A DNA stretch of 64,000 nt, from the NCBI GenBank assembly GCA_965153355.1, contig OZ231128.1:28706001-28770000 (forward strand). Direction: 5' to 3'. The stretch comes from Flaccisagitta enflata. Taxonomy: Eukaryota > Chaetognatha > Sagittoidea > Aphragmophora. Shown here piece after piece: positions 1 to 13,859 of this stretch. The translations under genes and the position numbers were made by a program. The stretch's first letter is position 1. Each line of letters opens with the position of its first letter. The notes beneath the pieces were generated by a model that searched no databases, was not told where the DNA came from, and worked only from the letters and a program-made list of their open reading frames with translations.

Positions 1-583
<583 letters not shown>

Positions 584-1038
584 GATGAGAGCGAGAGAGA
601 GAAAGAGTCCGATCACAGGCGCGACGAAATGACGAGGCAGGAGTGTGGAAACAAATGAATGGAGAGGCGGGGGGGGGGGAGGAAGAGGGAGAGGGAGACA
701 GAGAGGGCAATGGCGAATCAGAGGAGGGGGAGCAGGAGGCGTAAGAGGAGGAAGAGTAGGACGAGGAGGAAAGTGAAGGAGAGAAGTTAAGAGGAGGAGT
801 AAGATGTAAGAAGGTGAACAAAGATAAAAATAGATTGAAAACGGGAGTGAATGGAACAATAAGAAGAAGGAGCGGAAAAAGAAAAGAGTGAAGGAGAGAA
901 AAACAAATTTTGACAGCGGAAGAGCAAAAACAGCAAAGAAAGCGGAAACGGAAGCATCAAGACAGAAAAGGAAGCGAAGGCGGATGTAGTTTTAATGGCA
1001 AGAGGAAGGCAGGTTAGGAAGTATTGATTGAACAAGGG

Positions 1039-1267
<229 letters not shown>

Positions 1268-1884
1268 GAGGAAAGAGAGAAAGAGAGAGAAAGATGGAAA
1301 GAAAGAGAAATGTTTAAGGGCAGAATGGGAAAAGGGGTTGGGGAAGGAAGAAAGTGATTCATTAGTTTCGTTTAAATAGAAATTACCATTGTTTTTTTTT
1401 CAAAACTGATGCATGATAGATTCGTAAAAAGGAAAACGACAACTCTCACTTTTATGTGAGAATACTATGCATACAATCATGCTCATTTTGAATGTTCAAA
1501 GAATGTTTTTTTATTGTACGATGTAACAATCCTTCATAGCGGTACCATTTTGATAGCAAGCCATGTCTGTTTGTTTTGATAAAACAGTAGACTGATAAAG
1601 GTTTCCATTACTCAAAATGTTCAATGACCAATTGATGACAATTACAATTGGTTTCTTTTTCAAGCATTTTTCAAAGATTGTTTTTCTTCTTTTTCTTTTT
1701 CATCCGTAAAAATTACCTTTCGCCGATAAGCTGTGCAAACTACTTCATCATTGTCGTCATTCATAGTTAAGTTAAGAAAGAACGCCTTTTTTTATACTTT
1801 GAATTATGGAATTTGTACTCTTAGAAAAATTGAGTCATTGATGAATGGTTTTCAAAACTACCAGAGGAAGAAAATGGGAAAGAA
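1268..1884. other. AT-rich intergenic DNA
   Basis: No open frame of note, no tandem repeat and no terminal inverted repeat was found here. Confidence 0.5.
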
Positions 1885-1892
1885 TATTTCTT

Positions 1893-2165
1893 CAGGGGTG
1901 TAAAAAGTTTTATACCCCCCGTGCCTTTGATTTTCTTCCCCACGACGCGTCGCGTCGCCTTACAAAATCTTTGATTTTCTTCCCCAAAAGACAATAAAAC
2001 AGTATTTTATAGGTTTAATTTTGCTGTAGTAATCAAATATCAATTTTAGGAACTGCCAAAAGTGTTAAATTTTCTAGCTTTTATTTTCTTCCCCATCTCC
2101 ATACGTTTTGATTTCATTCCCCCCCCCCCACGGGGGGGGGGAATACTCAACTTTATACACGCCTG
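1893..2165 (+). mobile_element. hAT-like MITE, copy 1 (273 bp)
   Basis: The element begins CAGGGGTGTAAAAAG and ends CTTTATACACGCCTG, so its ends are inverted repeats of CAGGSGTGTAWAAA type. It is bounded by a perfect 8-bp direct repeat, TATTTCTT, at 1885-1892 and 2166-2173. CAGGG-type ends with 8-bp target duplications are the signature of the hAT superfamily. The interior has no coding capacity. It carries repeated GATTTTCTTCCCC blocks and a C9/G9 foldback near 2120-2141. A second copy, in the opposite orientation, is at 47795-48113. Confidence 0.88.
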
Positions 2166-2655
2166 TATTTCTTCCATTACATAGTTAATCGACACCACTC
2201 AAATGTTTTGAGAAACTGAGTAAGACCGAGTGAGAGAGTTGATTTCGAAGTCACTTTGTTTGAAAAATACGAGATTTCAATCCGTGCCTTTTTTCTTACA
2301 TTTTGATTGAAGTGAGAAGAAAGCCTCTACTTTGAGTGTTTACTCCCCTTTTTTGAAGGTTTTAGAAATTTCTTCTTTTTATAGTATTTCTCTTTTATTG
2401 AGGGGGGCTTTGCTCAATTCCCCCAAAAAATTTCACCGTCTTGTGAGTATTGGCAGCCATATGTATCTGAATTAACATTCGAGGCAATTTCCTTTGGAAT
2501 TGTTGTAATGTGTTTGATCTATTAAGAAGCCAATATGTGACAGTACATGGATTTTGACCAAAGAACAATACCAGCTACCTGATATTTTGGAACGTACAAG
2601 GCATCGTAAATACAGATAGCCAGCCTCAATCATTAAAGAGTCCCCGAGTGATGTA

Positions 2656-2838
2656 CAGTCGAATCCCGCAATAACCAATGTCAAGGAACCAACAAATTTT
2701 ATCTGTTATTGGCGGATTTTTATTATTTTCAATGTAAGAAATAAAAAGAAATGATCTAAACTCTCAAATCTTACCATTTTAAATTCATTAGAGGCGGAGT
2801 TTGGTTACTCTTGAGTCCGTTATAGCGGATTGAAACTG
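2656..2838. mobile_element. pogo/Tigger-like MITE (183 bp)
   Basis: The ends are CAGTCGAATCCCGCAATAAC and, reversed, CAGTTTCAATCCGCTATAAC. They form terminal inverted repeats flanked on both sides by TA, the target duplication of the pogo/Tc1 group. The interior is non-coding and contains paired GGCGGA motifs. Degenerate relatives occur near 4428, 15447, 17790, 23420 and 45838. Confidence 0.75.
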
Positions 2839-3128
2839 TATTTGAATTTTCACACCTGAACATTTCTATCCATAAAATAATTGCCAAGGAAGCTCTCTCT
2901 CTCTCTCTCTCTTGTGTCTTTGAGCAGTGAGCACTGATGGTGCTGTATGTAGTCATCCTACACTAAATCGACCCCTTCTGGCCTTGATGAAGGCAGAGAA
3001 GGGAGACCAGTTGGTAGCAATTCTGTTCCCTTATTTTTTGTTGTTGAAAATTGTGCTTGCCTCAGCGCCGTCGTGTCTCATTAAACTCCTTTTACCGCTT
3101 ACTCAAACCATGTGCTCTTGTGTTAGTA

Positions 3129-3260
<132 letters not shown>

Positions 3261-3769
3261 CCCACAACAGTAATATATTACTACATAAATATGTGTTAGT
3301 GAGTGTTTAGTGCAAGTGAAGAAGCGAAATTGTAAACATGTCCTGATATCCATAGAGAGCAATAATGACATGAATGTGCATATGGCTGATAAGTACAGTG
3401 GATCTCGTCCAGACTTGAAATTATGGGGAAAGCATAATGGAACAACAAATTGAGCGATAAGAAGTGATATTTGAAAAAATCTAATAAAAGGATGACTTTA
3501 ACCCCAACATCATGTTTCCCAACTGAAAATACAATATCAATATTTTGAACATTGCTCAAAAAGAAACTTGTAACAACTTACCCATTATATGTTCTATAAC
3601 AGCTTGTGTGGCCATTGGTAAGGGCCATCACTTTCGGTTAATAACCGCAATAATGCGTCGCATTATTTCATCGCCTCAAAAATCTCATAACCCCGCCAAT
3701 ATCACATGCATGCTGTTGTGAGGCGCCATTAGAAATACTCGGTAGAGTCTGCTGCCACCAGAGGAAGGC

Positions 3770-3890
<121 letters not shown>

Positions 3891-4018
3891 AAGAACTTCC
3901 CATTCCGTGTTCTGAAACTCAAGGGACGAATAAACTGAGAAAGTTTCAAGGAGAGAAACCACTTTTAAACCCATGAGAAAATTATTCCCCAAAAAAAATT
4001 AAAGAGGAGAGACAGTGA

Positions 4019-4025
<7 letters not shown>

Positions 4026-4096
<71 letters not shown>
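4026..4096. repeat. (GA)n microsatellite
   Basis: About 35 GA units, 137 bp downstream of the previous GA tract in the same phase of strand composition. Confidence 0.99.
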
Positions 4097-4098
<2 letters not shown>

Positions 4099-4612
4099 TT
4101 TGTCAGCCATTTTGTCTCTGTCTAGCTGTCCCTGATTATTCGTGATGCGGGCGAGGTAAGCCACGTGTCTCAAACTGTCTCGTAAATTAATTAGGTGAAC
4201 CACTGAGCCACTAACGTTCCCGCTTCAGTAGAGATACTCCTCTGTGGCATGAATGGGTCCACGCGTCTATGGTTTGTACCAAGCTCTTTCTATCCCCGAT
4301 CGTCTCATTATGACCGACCTTAGTCAACGTTGGTGTATGTCATTCATAGTTCTGTGAGTTCTTCTTGTTTATAAAGCGTAACTTCTATTTGATTCATGTA
4401 ATTCGACAACATAGTAAAGTAGTAAACCCCGCAATAAACGGATGTCAAGAGACCAACAGGGTTTGTTAAAAAATTCGTACTTGTCATTCAATCTGAAAAA
4501 AAAAATACAAAAAACTGAAGGAATTTTTTTAAAACTTATGTTTGAAGATAAAAATTGGGGTATTCTTCAAACTTTAAATAAAGAATTAGGAAGTATGGTA
4601 GATAGCAGATTA

Positions 4613-6090
4613 CACTTTTAGATCAGTAGGGACAAAAATATAAAGTTATGAAATATTTGTTGTCTTGATTTGACACTGATTAGTTTCTTTCACGACACTA
4701 AATTTGTCGGACATAGATTAAAGAGAGGCAGTTGTGAAAAAGCATACTCCCCTACGCTCTTGGGCGTAAAAAGTCTCCAGGAGAGTGGAATCGATGATAT
4801 CGATATCGCTCTGTTTCTCCATCACATTGGCCTCATTTTTTCCTATCTTCCTCTTTATCTTTCTGCCTCCTTCGGCATGTACATATTCTCATTGCCGCAC
4901 CATGCTCGCCAAACGCGACTCAATAGTTTTCAACGGGTGTTTGAAAATAAACAATGCAGGAGACACGGCTACCCCAGTCGCGTGCGGTTGGGCTGGGGCC
5001 ATATTCGAGGTCACTAGAGCATATGGGCAGAGCCAGTGAAGCCAGAGACTGCAAAAAAGTAAAATATGAACAACCAACCGACTGACCAACCGACCGACCA
5101 ATGGACGGAGAAAGCGGGGTGTAGAGGCGCATAGCGCTGCATGACTAAAAATTGTAGCTCACTTTTGGTGGAAAACCAGACCAACACCTATAAGTCGCGT
5201 GTGGGACATAAATAGCTTAAAGTGACTTAGATTGACTTTAAATGGCTCAAGACGACCTGAAACGACTTGGGAGATATAAAATGACTTAAATGACGAAATT
5301 GACCTATAGAATCAACTGAAGTGACCAAATATAACTTTACTTGACTTGAAATGACTTAAAATGACTTAGGATGACTTAGAATGACTTGGAATGACTTAGG
5401 ATGACTTAGGATGACTTAGAATGGTATTTGGGCAGGAGCTGTGAGCCCAAAAAAGTTAAAACCGGGAAAAGGGGACCAACCGACTTAGATCAAATAAGGC
5501 GGAGTCAAAATAAACAAAGAAGTAAAGAGGGTTTTTTGAAACATTTCAAATCTTTGTGCAATCAAGAAATATTGTGTTGTTTGTATCAGGTTACCGTCCC
5601 TGAAGAAGAGCGTCATAGCTCGAAATATAGGGAGGAAAATTTATGTAATATTGCCTATAATTATTACAAAAAACGCGTAACGAGGCTAACGTTTAGTCTT
5701 CCCCTTCCCCCTTCCCCCCCCCCCCTTGTTTCTCTTTTTCTAATTCTTCGCAGCGCAGTGGGCGCATTCGATATATGTGGCTGGACTTGCTCAATGCGGC
5801 CTTGACACAGAGTATTTTTATCTATATTATCGAGAGCTTGTACAAATCATTATTCCCTATTGGTTTATCGAAAGCGCAAGTGCGTTCAAGACCCAATTCT
5901 CCGGTTTGAACCGACTGTCGGCTTGTCCGCCAAATCGCCGGTCCGCCGGATCTCCATGGCAACCAACACATCCGGCCTATCCACTGGCTTCCCTTAGGGA
6001 TCCGCTGTCACTCAGTTGTAACCTCGTCCGTTGAAGCATCGAAGGACCGACCGACCGACCGAACAACTAGCCGACCAAATAGCCGACCGA
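4613..6090 (+). repeat. Long direct repeat, copy 1 (about 1.48 kb)
   Basis: This segment recurs almost base for base at 6855-8323, with an offset of 2242 bp falling to 2233 after small indels. It contains an HTE 5' module near 4953-5010 and an HTE 3' module near 5120-5146. A second 5' start of the type CCAACACCTATAAGTCGCGTG follows at about 5182. Next comes an array of ATGACTTAGGATGACTTAGA units (5340-5422), and last a run of CCGA repeats. It has no credible coding region. The few differences between copies point to a recent duplication. Confidence 0.9.
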
Positions 6091-6854
6091 TGGTAACGTA
6101 CAATTTTGCATTTGATACAGTGGGGTTTGTGGAATAACAGCCTAAACTGGAGGAAGGTACAGTATGATTGTTTTCGTTTGTAACATTTCATGACGACATA
6201 ATTCTTAAAGTAATTGAAATAATTGAATTCTGAAAAAAGTTCCTAAAAGACTATGAAAATACATTTTATAGTATATCAATCAAAGGATCTATTTAGAAAA
6301 ATCTGATTCTCTCATGATAAAATGAACTACAGGATTAACTTGACATATTGTCAAATCGAAAAAATTTTGGAAAATTTAACAGATGGACTGTTTACCTTTA
6401 AATTGTTCTCATTTTTAAACGGTTTGAGCTACAGATGCCAGATTGGTCTCAAATGAAAGATAATTTGATCTAGTTTTAAGGTTTTCTGAAAAGTAAGCAC
6501 TGATTTGATGTTTTGAATATCAATTTATAAACTGTAGGCATGAAAATTTTGTAAATTTTTAAAAATAATCCCATTTCTTTTATGTTTTTTATGATACCTG
6601 TTTCCAAACAGGTTTCTTTCTTTTTATTTTCTAAAACTACTTCAAATTATCTTTCATTTGAGACCAACCTGGTATTTATAGGTCAAATCATTTAGAAATA
6701 AAAGCAATCCAAAGAAAAACAGTTTATCTCAAAACATGAAAAACAGTTCATTTTAGCCAAATATGCCTTACAATTGATAGTTAGAAATCTGGATCAAATT
6801 TTTGTAGAAAAGTCTTGGGATTTTGATATCATTAAATATATTTTCAATATCTTT
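6091..6854. mobile_element. Spacer with Tc1-like terminal hairpin
   Basis: An imperfect 40-bp inverted repeat pairs 6441-6480 with 6631-6670; both arms contain TGGTCTCAAATGAAAGATAA. The sequence around AACGGTTTGAGCTACAGAT resembles 41409-41440, next to a Tc1 transposase remnant, so this is probably a Tc1-derived non-autonomous element. The left part (6088-6117) matches 9899-9930. No coding capacity was seen. Confidence 0.5.
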
Positions 6855-8323
6855 CACTTTTAGATCAGTAGGGACAAAAATATAAAGTTATGAAATATTT
6901 GTTGTCTTGATTTGACACTGATTAGTTTCTTTCACGACACTAAATTTGTCGGACATAGATTAAAGAGAGGCAGTTGTGAAAAAGCATACTCCCCTACGCT
7001 CTTGGGCGTAAAAAGACTCTAGGAGAGTGGAATCGATGATATCGATATCGCTCTGTTTCTCCATCATATTGGCCTCATTTTTTCCTATCTTCCTCTTTAT
7101 CTTTCTGCCTCCTTCGGCATGTACATATTCTCATTGCCGCACCATGCTCGCCAAACGCGACTCAATAGTTTTCAATGGGTGTTTGAAAATAAACAATGCA
7201 GGAGACACGGCTACCCCAGTCGCGTGCGGTTGGGCTGGGGCCATATTCGAGGTCACTAGAGCATATGGGCAGAGCCAGTGAAGCCAGAGACTGCAAAAAA
7301 GTAAAATATGAACAACCAACCGACTGACCAACCGACCGACCAATGGACGGAGAAAGCGGGGTGTAGAGGCGCATAGCGCTGCATGACTAAAAATTGTAGC
7401 TCACTTTTGGTGGAAAACCAGACCAACACCTATAAGTCGCGTGTGGGACATAAATAGCTTAAAGTGACTTAGATTGACTTTAAATGGCTCAAGACGACCT
7501 GAAACGACTTGGGAGATATAAAATGACTTAAATGACGAAATTGACCTATAGAATCAACTGAAGTGACCAAATATAACTTTACTTGACTTGAAATGACTTA
7601 AAATGACTTAGGATGACTTAGAATGACTTGGAATGACTTAGGATGACTTAGGATGACTTAGAATGGTATTTGGGCAGGAGCTGTGAGCCCAAAAAAGTTA
7701 AAACCGGGAAAAGGGGACCAACCGACTTAGATCGAATAAGGCGGAGTCAAAATAAACAAAGAAGTAAAGAGGGTTTTTTGAAACATTTCAAATCTTTGTG
7801 CAATCAAGAAATATTGTGTTGTTTGTATCAGGTTACCGTCCCTGAAGAAGAGCGTCATAGCTCAAAATATAGGAAAGAAAATTTATGTAATATTGTCTTT
7901 AATTATTACAAGAAACGCGTAACGAGGCTAACGTTTAGTCTTCCCCTCCCCCCCCCCATTGTTTCTCTTTTTTTAATTCTTCGCAGCGCAGTGGGCGCAT
8001 TCGATATATGTGGCTGGACTTGCTCAATGCGGCCTTGGCACAGAGTATTTTTATCTATATTATCGAGAGCTTGTACGAATCATTATTCCCTATTGGTTTA
8101 TCGAAAGCGCAAGTGCGTTCAAGACCCAATTCTCCGGTTTGAACCGACTGTCGGCTTGTCCGCCAAATCGCCGGTCCGCCGGATCTCCCCGGCAACCAAC
8201 ACATCCGGCCTATCCACTGGCTTCCCTCAGGGATCCGCCGTCACTCAGTTGTAACCTCGTCCGTTGAAGCATCGAAGGACCGACCGACCGACCAACCAAC
8301 TAGCCGACCAAATAGCCGACCGA
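6855..8323 (+). repeat. Long direct repeat, copy 2
   Basis: Second copy of the 4613-6090 segment, with only scattered substitutions and a shorter C-run near 7950. After 8323 it continues into further CCGAC-type repeats, whereas copy 1 stops at a GGTAACGTACAA sequence. Duplication of a composite of HTE modules is the simplest reading. Confidence 0.9.
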
Positions 8324-9319
8324 CTAGCCGACCGACATCCAACTGCCGACGGCGGACGCCTACCAACGACCGCCACCGAGACTAACTGGCGGCCTCTGAC
8401 GGCCGACGTCGTTAAATCGTTGACGCATCAAAAAACAAAAGGCAAACATTTATTCATCGAGTTCATACTCTTCGCTCCTCGCTTATTATTTCGGCCATCT
8501 CCCCAACTCCCCAGCCGCCCTCCGCCCCGCCCCGCCCCGCCCACTACCCCCCCTCTGCTCCCTCCGGAGAACAATGATATTTCTGAGCCCCTTCCTTGTC
8601 ACCCTCCGACCCACCCTCTAGCCCACCCTCTTTCCCACCATGCATCCCACCCTGTACCCCACCCTCTTTATTCATATCATTGATAATGGTGATAAAGACA
8701 ATGATATTGATAACCACAATAGCGATATTTTGAGCTCCTCCCCTGTCGCCCTCCATCCACCATTTACTCTCTCTCTGTATCAATGGTGAAAAAGACGATG
8801 ACGACGATTTAGAAACGACAGCAATAATGTGAGCATTTTGAACGACAATGGCTACGACGGTATACACCGCAGTTGTGAAAAAAACAAAAATTCGACGACA
8901 TTTGAACGAAAACAACGGTGACGTTGACGAGTGACGACCAAGAATACGATGACGCAGACGGTGATTGTAAAGATAACTGTTCAGTTAAAGATGACAGAGA
9001 GGATGAAATTTTGCGCGAACAAGTAAGAAAAATCGTCTGCTAGCAGAAATATTCTGCGATGTGAAACCGAAGGAAAAATTCCGATGTATATATCCAAAAG
9101 CAAGTCTTAGTCAGCAAAAAGAAGAAAGAGCGAAAAAAGAAAAACACACAAAAAAAAAACTCTTGAAGAGGGCAGATTTTCGTTAATGGGTAGGCGGAGA
9201 TTGGACACAAATTAGGCCTCAAGAACCATTCCCACAGAATTCCAAAGAATATGAATCAAACAAACGGATATGAACTTTGAAAGATCCATATCGATACCAA
9301 TATCACGTAGAGGGATATC
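8324..9319. other. CCGAC tract, CCCACCCTCT minisatellite and unique DNA
   Basis: CCGAC-type repeats continue to about 8350. A C-rich block at 8500-8670 contains a degenerate array of CCCACCCTCT-type units. The rest (8690-9319) shows no gene or repeat that I can define. Confidence 0.5.
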
Positions 9320-9362
9320 CTTCTTCTTCTTCTTCTTCTTCTCTTCTCCTTCTCCTTCTCCT

Positions 9363-9416
<54 letters not shown>
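9320..9416. repeat. (TTC)n-(CTTCTC)n-(CT)n compound microsatellite
   Basis: TTC triplets grade through CTTCTC hexamers into about 25 CT units. Confidence 0.97.
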
Positions 9417-9419
<3 letters not shown>

Positions 9420-9659
9420 CTGTCTCTCCATATTTTTTCCTTCCGACAGACTCTGCCATTAATTTGATATTTTTCGTCGTCGTTGTTGTAGCCACTGTTG
9501 ATGTCGATGTTGTTGTTGTTGTTTTTTTTTATCGTTTGGCCCATTTTGTCATTGTCAATTTGTCATATATTTAGCTTTAGATTTCGAAAAATTGCGGTTT
9601 GTCTCCGGTGAGAATTAGGAGCCGGGTGTTCCCCAAGCAACACTTATCTGTTCCTAACT

Positions 9660-9668
9660 CTGTCTCTC

Positions 9669-9704
<36 letters not shown>
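9660..9704. repeat. (CT)n microsatellite with GTCT interruptions
   Basis: Short CT tract with two GTCT steps. Confidence 0.9.
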
Positions 9705-10763
9705 ATGGGGTGGGCTCTCGCTAGTTCATCAAGCTTGAGCCGGTCCACTCATCGCGTTGCACTTGAATCTGGGAAGTGGAGTTTATCAAGAAAAAAAGGC
9801 AAGGTCGGTGAATGTCACATTCAGCATGAAGCAGTGTGGAAAAAATGAGGAAAAGCACGTTTAATCTGGAGCAAGTGTTTACATGAAGCATTTTACGATG
9901 GTAACGTACAATAAATTTTGCATTTGATATAAGGTAAGAGGGGCACGGGTAGATACGATCAGGCGTTAATCATAATGTCAAATTACAAATCAACAACGCA
10001 TGGCATAGTGGCACGGTCCCGCACGGACAAACGAAGATCGTTTCCATTAATTAAGGCGGTCATGTAAAAAATGGCATGTGTTGTCGAGACCAGATAAAGG
10101 ACAGCGGTTACAATTGGTTAGATTTATGTACATTTACGTTTAAGATAGAGAATAGAGTTATTCATTCTATTTGACTAGATTTTATCATGAGTTTCATAAA
10201 ATTGGTCTATGCCTAGAATGCATAACTGTTAACTTTCTTTTCTACCCAACCCCTTCCTTTCCACCCTTTCATTGCGTTCCCTGCCCCCCGGGCCCCCATC
10301 CCCCCCCCCTCACCCTCATCTTTAAGCTACTTCATCTTCTCAATTTCCTCTTATCCTACCAATCTCATTTGATTTTTTACCCAATTTTTTCTCTTTTTTC
10401 CTCTCTGCCAATTATTCACTCAGAAAAAAGTTTTTCCTCTCAGCTTCGACTATTTATATCTCTGCAAGTCTGATCCGATCAGCAAAGCCGTTAAAATAGT
10501 GGCTAATAATCATCTTCAATTCTAGTTTTTTTTTTCTCCTTCTCTTCCGCTGTCTATGGGTCTCTCTCTCTTTTTCTTACTTCTTTTATTTCTTTCATTC
10601 TAAAATTTAGTTTTTTGTTCTTTCGTTTATTTCCTACTTTTATCTCCTTTTTTCCAATCTGTGTTTTTGTCTCTTTTTTCGCTTCTTATCTTCTTTTTTT
10701 CGTCTTAAATCCTCCTGTAATCTATTTCTTTCTTCCCTTCTATCTTTCCTACTGTTTTCTAAG

Positions 10764-10765
10764 AT

Positions 10766-10820
<55 letters not shown>

Positions 10821-10821
10821 C

Positions 10822-10857
<36 letters not shown>

Positions 10858-10860
10858 TCA
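10764..10860. repeat. (TTTC)n microsatellite
   Basis: About 24 TTTC units with one CTC step, inside a pyrimidine-rich stretch from 10240 to 10860. Confidence 0.97.
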
Positions 10861-10882
10861 TTTCTAGTTTCTACTTTTCTAC

Positions 10883-10996
10883 TTTCGGACACGCAACTCA
10901 AAAACCCGCTTTGGGGTGGTACACCCAACTGCCCATCCGTCCATCCATCTGCCCATCCGTCCATCCGTCTGCCCATCCGTCCATCCGACCATTGAT
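10883..10996 (-). mobile_element. HTE fragment (3' part)
   Basis: Minus-strand 3' module: CCGT/CCAT tetranucleotides, an AAAGCGGG block and a decayed terminal stem-loop (GACACGCAACTC on the plus strand). No matching 5' module was found. Confidence 0.5.
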
Positions 10997-11332
10997 CCAT
11001 CCATTGGCAACACTTAGCTTTCTCAGCATTTTCTCTCACTAACATCCTCTCTCCTCTTCCTCCTAATCCCACTCCCTCTCTATCTCATTATATGTATTAT
11101 TTTACTTTAAATCCCCCAGGAATATTTCTCTTTTTTTTTTCTTTATTTAAGAAAAGAAATCAGTAAAATCTCTTCTCGAGGGAGACCGGGGAAGCCAAAG
11201 CCAACAGCTAATTAGCAAGGAGCAACGCCAGTCACGCCCCCACCAAGCCAGCCTGGAATTTTCTCTTTCACTCCCTCTCGGCCTACTACTAGTAGTCTCT
11301 CATCCTCTCCATAGCATTCCTCTTTTTAGTCG

Positions 11333-11480
11333 CAGACACGCGACTCTAGAACTTGCCGTGTCGGTCGGTATGTCGGTAGGTCGGTGAGTCGGTACATCAC
11401 ATTTTTGAATTGCGAGCGGTTTTTACATTACTGCTCCTGCCCAACTGTCCGCGACTGGATTGCCGTGTATCCGGCCTTGT
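11333..11480 (-). mobile_element. HTE, complete short copy
   Basis: Read on the minus strand it starts ACAAGGCCGGATACACGGCA, followed by the AGTCGCGGAC and TTGGGCAGGAGCAGT blocks of the 5' module. A short body and CCGAC tract follow. It ends with a GTAGAG box and a perfect 6-bp stem (AGTCGC/GCGACT) followed by TAAAAA. It has no coding capacity. Confidence 0.8.
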
Positions 11481-11505
11481 TCTGTCTATCCGTCTGTTAT
11501 GTTTC

Positions 11506-11621
<116 letters not shown>

Positions 11622-11726
11622 CTCTCTCTCCCTAGTAAATCTTTCATGGCTGCTATTCGTCCGCCTCAACTTCATTTTGAAGGAAATGGAACGATCTCTA
11701 CTAGAAATGACGTCCTGGAACAAACA

Positions 11727-12108
<382 letters not shown>

Positions 12109-12324
12109 AAGATTAAGAGAGAGAGAATGAGAGAGCCACTGACCCAAAAGAAGGGCGAAGATATAAATTTGAATGGAAGAAGTGAGGCGTTGTGCTGGCG
12201 TCCGAATCGAGTAAGAATCAATCATTCACGAGTAATTCTAACGAGTAACGTTCTCTTGGCTCCACCCTCGGGGAGTTTGACGCAATCGAGAATTCGCAAA
12301 ATTGACGCTACGGAGAATTGGTGT

Positions 12325-12360
12325 TTTTGACGCAATAGAGAATTCTCTATTGCGTCAAAA
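12325..12360. repeat. Perfect 36-bp palindrome, GAATTC centre
   Basis: A perfect palindrome whose left half is TTTTGACGCAATAGAGAA and whose centre is GAATTC. Half-copies lie just upstream at 12279-12295 and 12302-12319, and relatives are at 15012 and 15062. Confidence 0.97.
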
Positions 12361-12399
12361 TAGTAGAATGATTTCCATACTCACTACTGAGAATTCCCA

Positions 12400-12461
<62 letters not shown>

Positions 12462-12462
12462 G

Positions 12463-12493
<31 letters not shown>

Positions 12494-12690
12494 GTCTTCC
12501 TCTTTTTTGTTCTGTTCTTCTTTCTTTTTTTTTTTTTCCTTTCTTTCTTTTTTTCTTCCTTTCTCTCTTTTTTTTTCTTTCTTTCTTTTTCTTTCTTTCT
12601 ATCATTGTTTTTTCCTCTTTTTTTTTCCTTCCTTCTTTCTTACTTTCCTTTTTTCTTTCTTCCTTTTTTTCTCTCTTTCTTTCTTTCTCA
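12400..12690. repeat. (CT)n grading into T/C-rich DNA
   Basis: CT units to about 12494, then TTTC- and TTTTC-rich sequence to 12690. It faces the GA tract at 11731-12107 across the palindrome block. Confidence 0.95.
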
Positions 12691-12779
12691 CTCACACACT
12701 CACTCATACACACGCTAACTCTCCCTACAGACAAGTACAATTGAAACCCAGAATAACACATGTTAAGGAAGCAATAAGT

Positions 12780-12838
12780 TGGATGGGTGGATGGATGGAC
12801 AGAGGGATGGAAAGATGGATGGATGGATGGATGTATGG
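12780..12838. repeat. (GGAT)n tetranucleotide repeat
   Basis: About 14 GGAT-type units with GGAC and GGGT variants. The hAT-like element at 12840 is inserted in it. Confidence 0.9.
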
Positions 12839-12934
12839 ACAGGCCTTTCTTTAGTAATATTTTTGACAGAGCATTCCGGGCTCTCTCCTCATAATTTCAA
12901 GGAGCCCGGCAGAAAAATAGAGAGCCCGGTGAAG

Positions 12935-13157
12935 AAAGCCCAAAACAGGGCAAAAGTTGCAGACGGTTGGGCAGGGGTAAAACTACGGTACAATAAAACT
13001 ACAGTACAATAGTATTGCACACCTACATACCTTACATGACCCAAAATATTAATAAAAAAGTGAATAAGACAAAAAAGACTTTTTCAAAAATATTTGGGAC
13101 AGGCGGATCGACCGAACGACCAACATACTAGGGTGTAGTCGTGTCCCTGTCTAAAAA
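12935..13157 (+). mobile_element. HTE copy nested in the hAT-like element
   Basis: It has a 5' module with GGTTGGGCAGGGGTAA, a body with ACTACAGTACAAT repeats, and a short CGACCGAACGACC tract. The end is GGTGTAG-type with a decayed hairpin followed by CTAAAAA. Confidence 0.6.
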
Positions 13158-13437
13158 TCCAGAATTTCCTGTATACTGATTTCCTCTATGTCACCCTAAC
13201 TTTTTTTGCGAATAATTAATTTGCAAGAATGAGACGACTAAAAAATGAGAGAAACTTTCCATCAGTATAAACAACGTCATACACAAGTAAATGGTGACTT
13301 CAACCTTCAGAACCATGATATCAATATTATCAGCGATTCTACCATGAAATAACAAATTCATTTGTCATGGGATGACAACTGACCCAGGGCTAGCAAAAGT
13401 CATACTATTACAAAAATCCCCATTGTATAACAACCTG

Positions 13438-13497
13438 TTTTCAGTCGCGGACTCTACACCTTGCCGTGTCATTGGTCCATCAGTCTGTCCGTCCGTA
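13438..13497 (-). mobile_element. HTE 3' module
   Basis: Minus strand: CCGTCC-type tract, CGGCAAGGTGTAGAG box and a shortened hairpin (AGTC-CGC-GACT) before GAAAA. The 5' part was not found. Confidence 0.6.
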
Positions 13498-13859
13498 AAT
13501 GTTATCGCCATCTTTTATATATTCCTAAGAAAAAAAGCAACAATGACATTTGAGGTGAATTATTCAATTATACCAGATTTCTATCTCTTGGTGGTTGAAA
13601 TCCTCAATTTTTGGAGAGTTTAGATATACCATCATGATCATGATGTCGTCAAGAGCAGATGGGCTGGAGTAGTAAATACCCAGCCAAAATTGAGAAAGCA
13701 AACCGGGCTCTCTGCCAGCAAATTTTGTGTGCCCGGGAGAAAAAGAGAGAGCATCGGGCTCCCGGGCACGCTCTAAAAAAAGGCCTGTGTATGGACAAAA
13801 AAACAAATGGATGGATATGCATCTTAAACCTGATATAGCTACTTATAAATGTATTGTAA

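Larger units (their letters stand above)
12840..13787. mobile_element. hAT-like non-autonomous element (948 bp)
   Basis: The ends are CAGGCCTTTCTTTAG and CTAAAAAAAGGCCTG. They are inverted repeats that extend inward about 90 bp through GAGAGCCCGG blocks. A perfect 8-bp direct repeat, TGTATGGA, lies at 12832-12839 and 13788-13795. The end sequence and duplication length fit the hAT superfamily. The interior has no transposase and carries at least two HTE pieces (12935-13157 and 13438-13497), so it is older than those insertions. Confidence 0.82.

Noticed and set aside
4613-8323. The 1.47-kb direct repeats as LTRs of a retrotransposon
   Set aside because: There is no coding sequence, primer-binding site or polypurine tract between them, and the 764-bp interior is Tc1-like.
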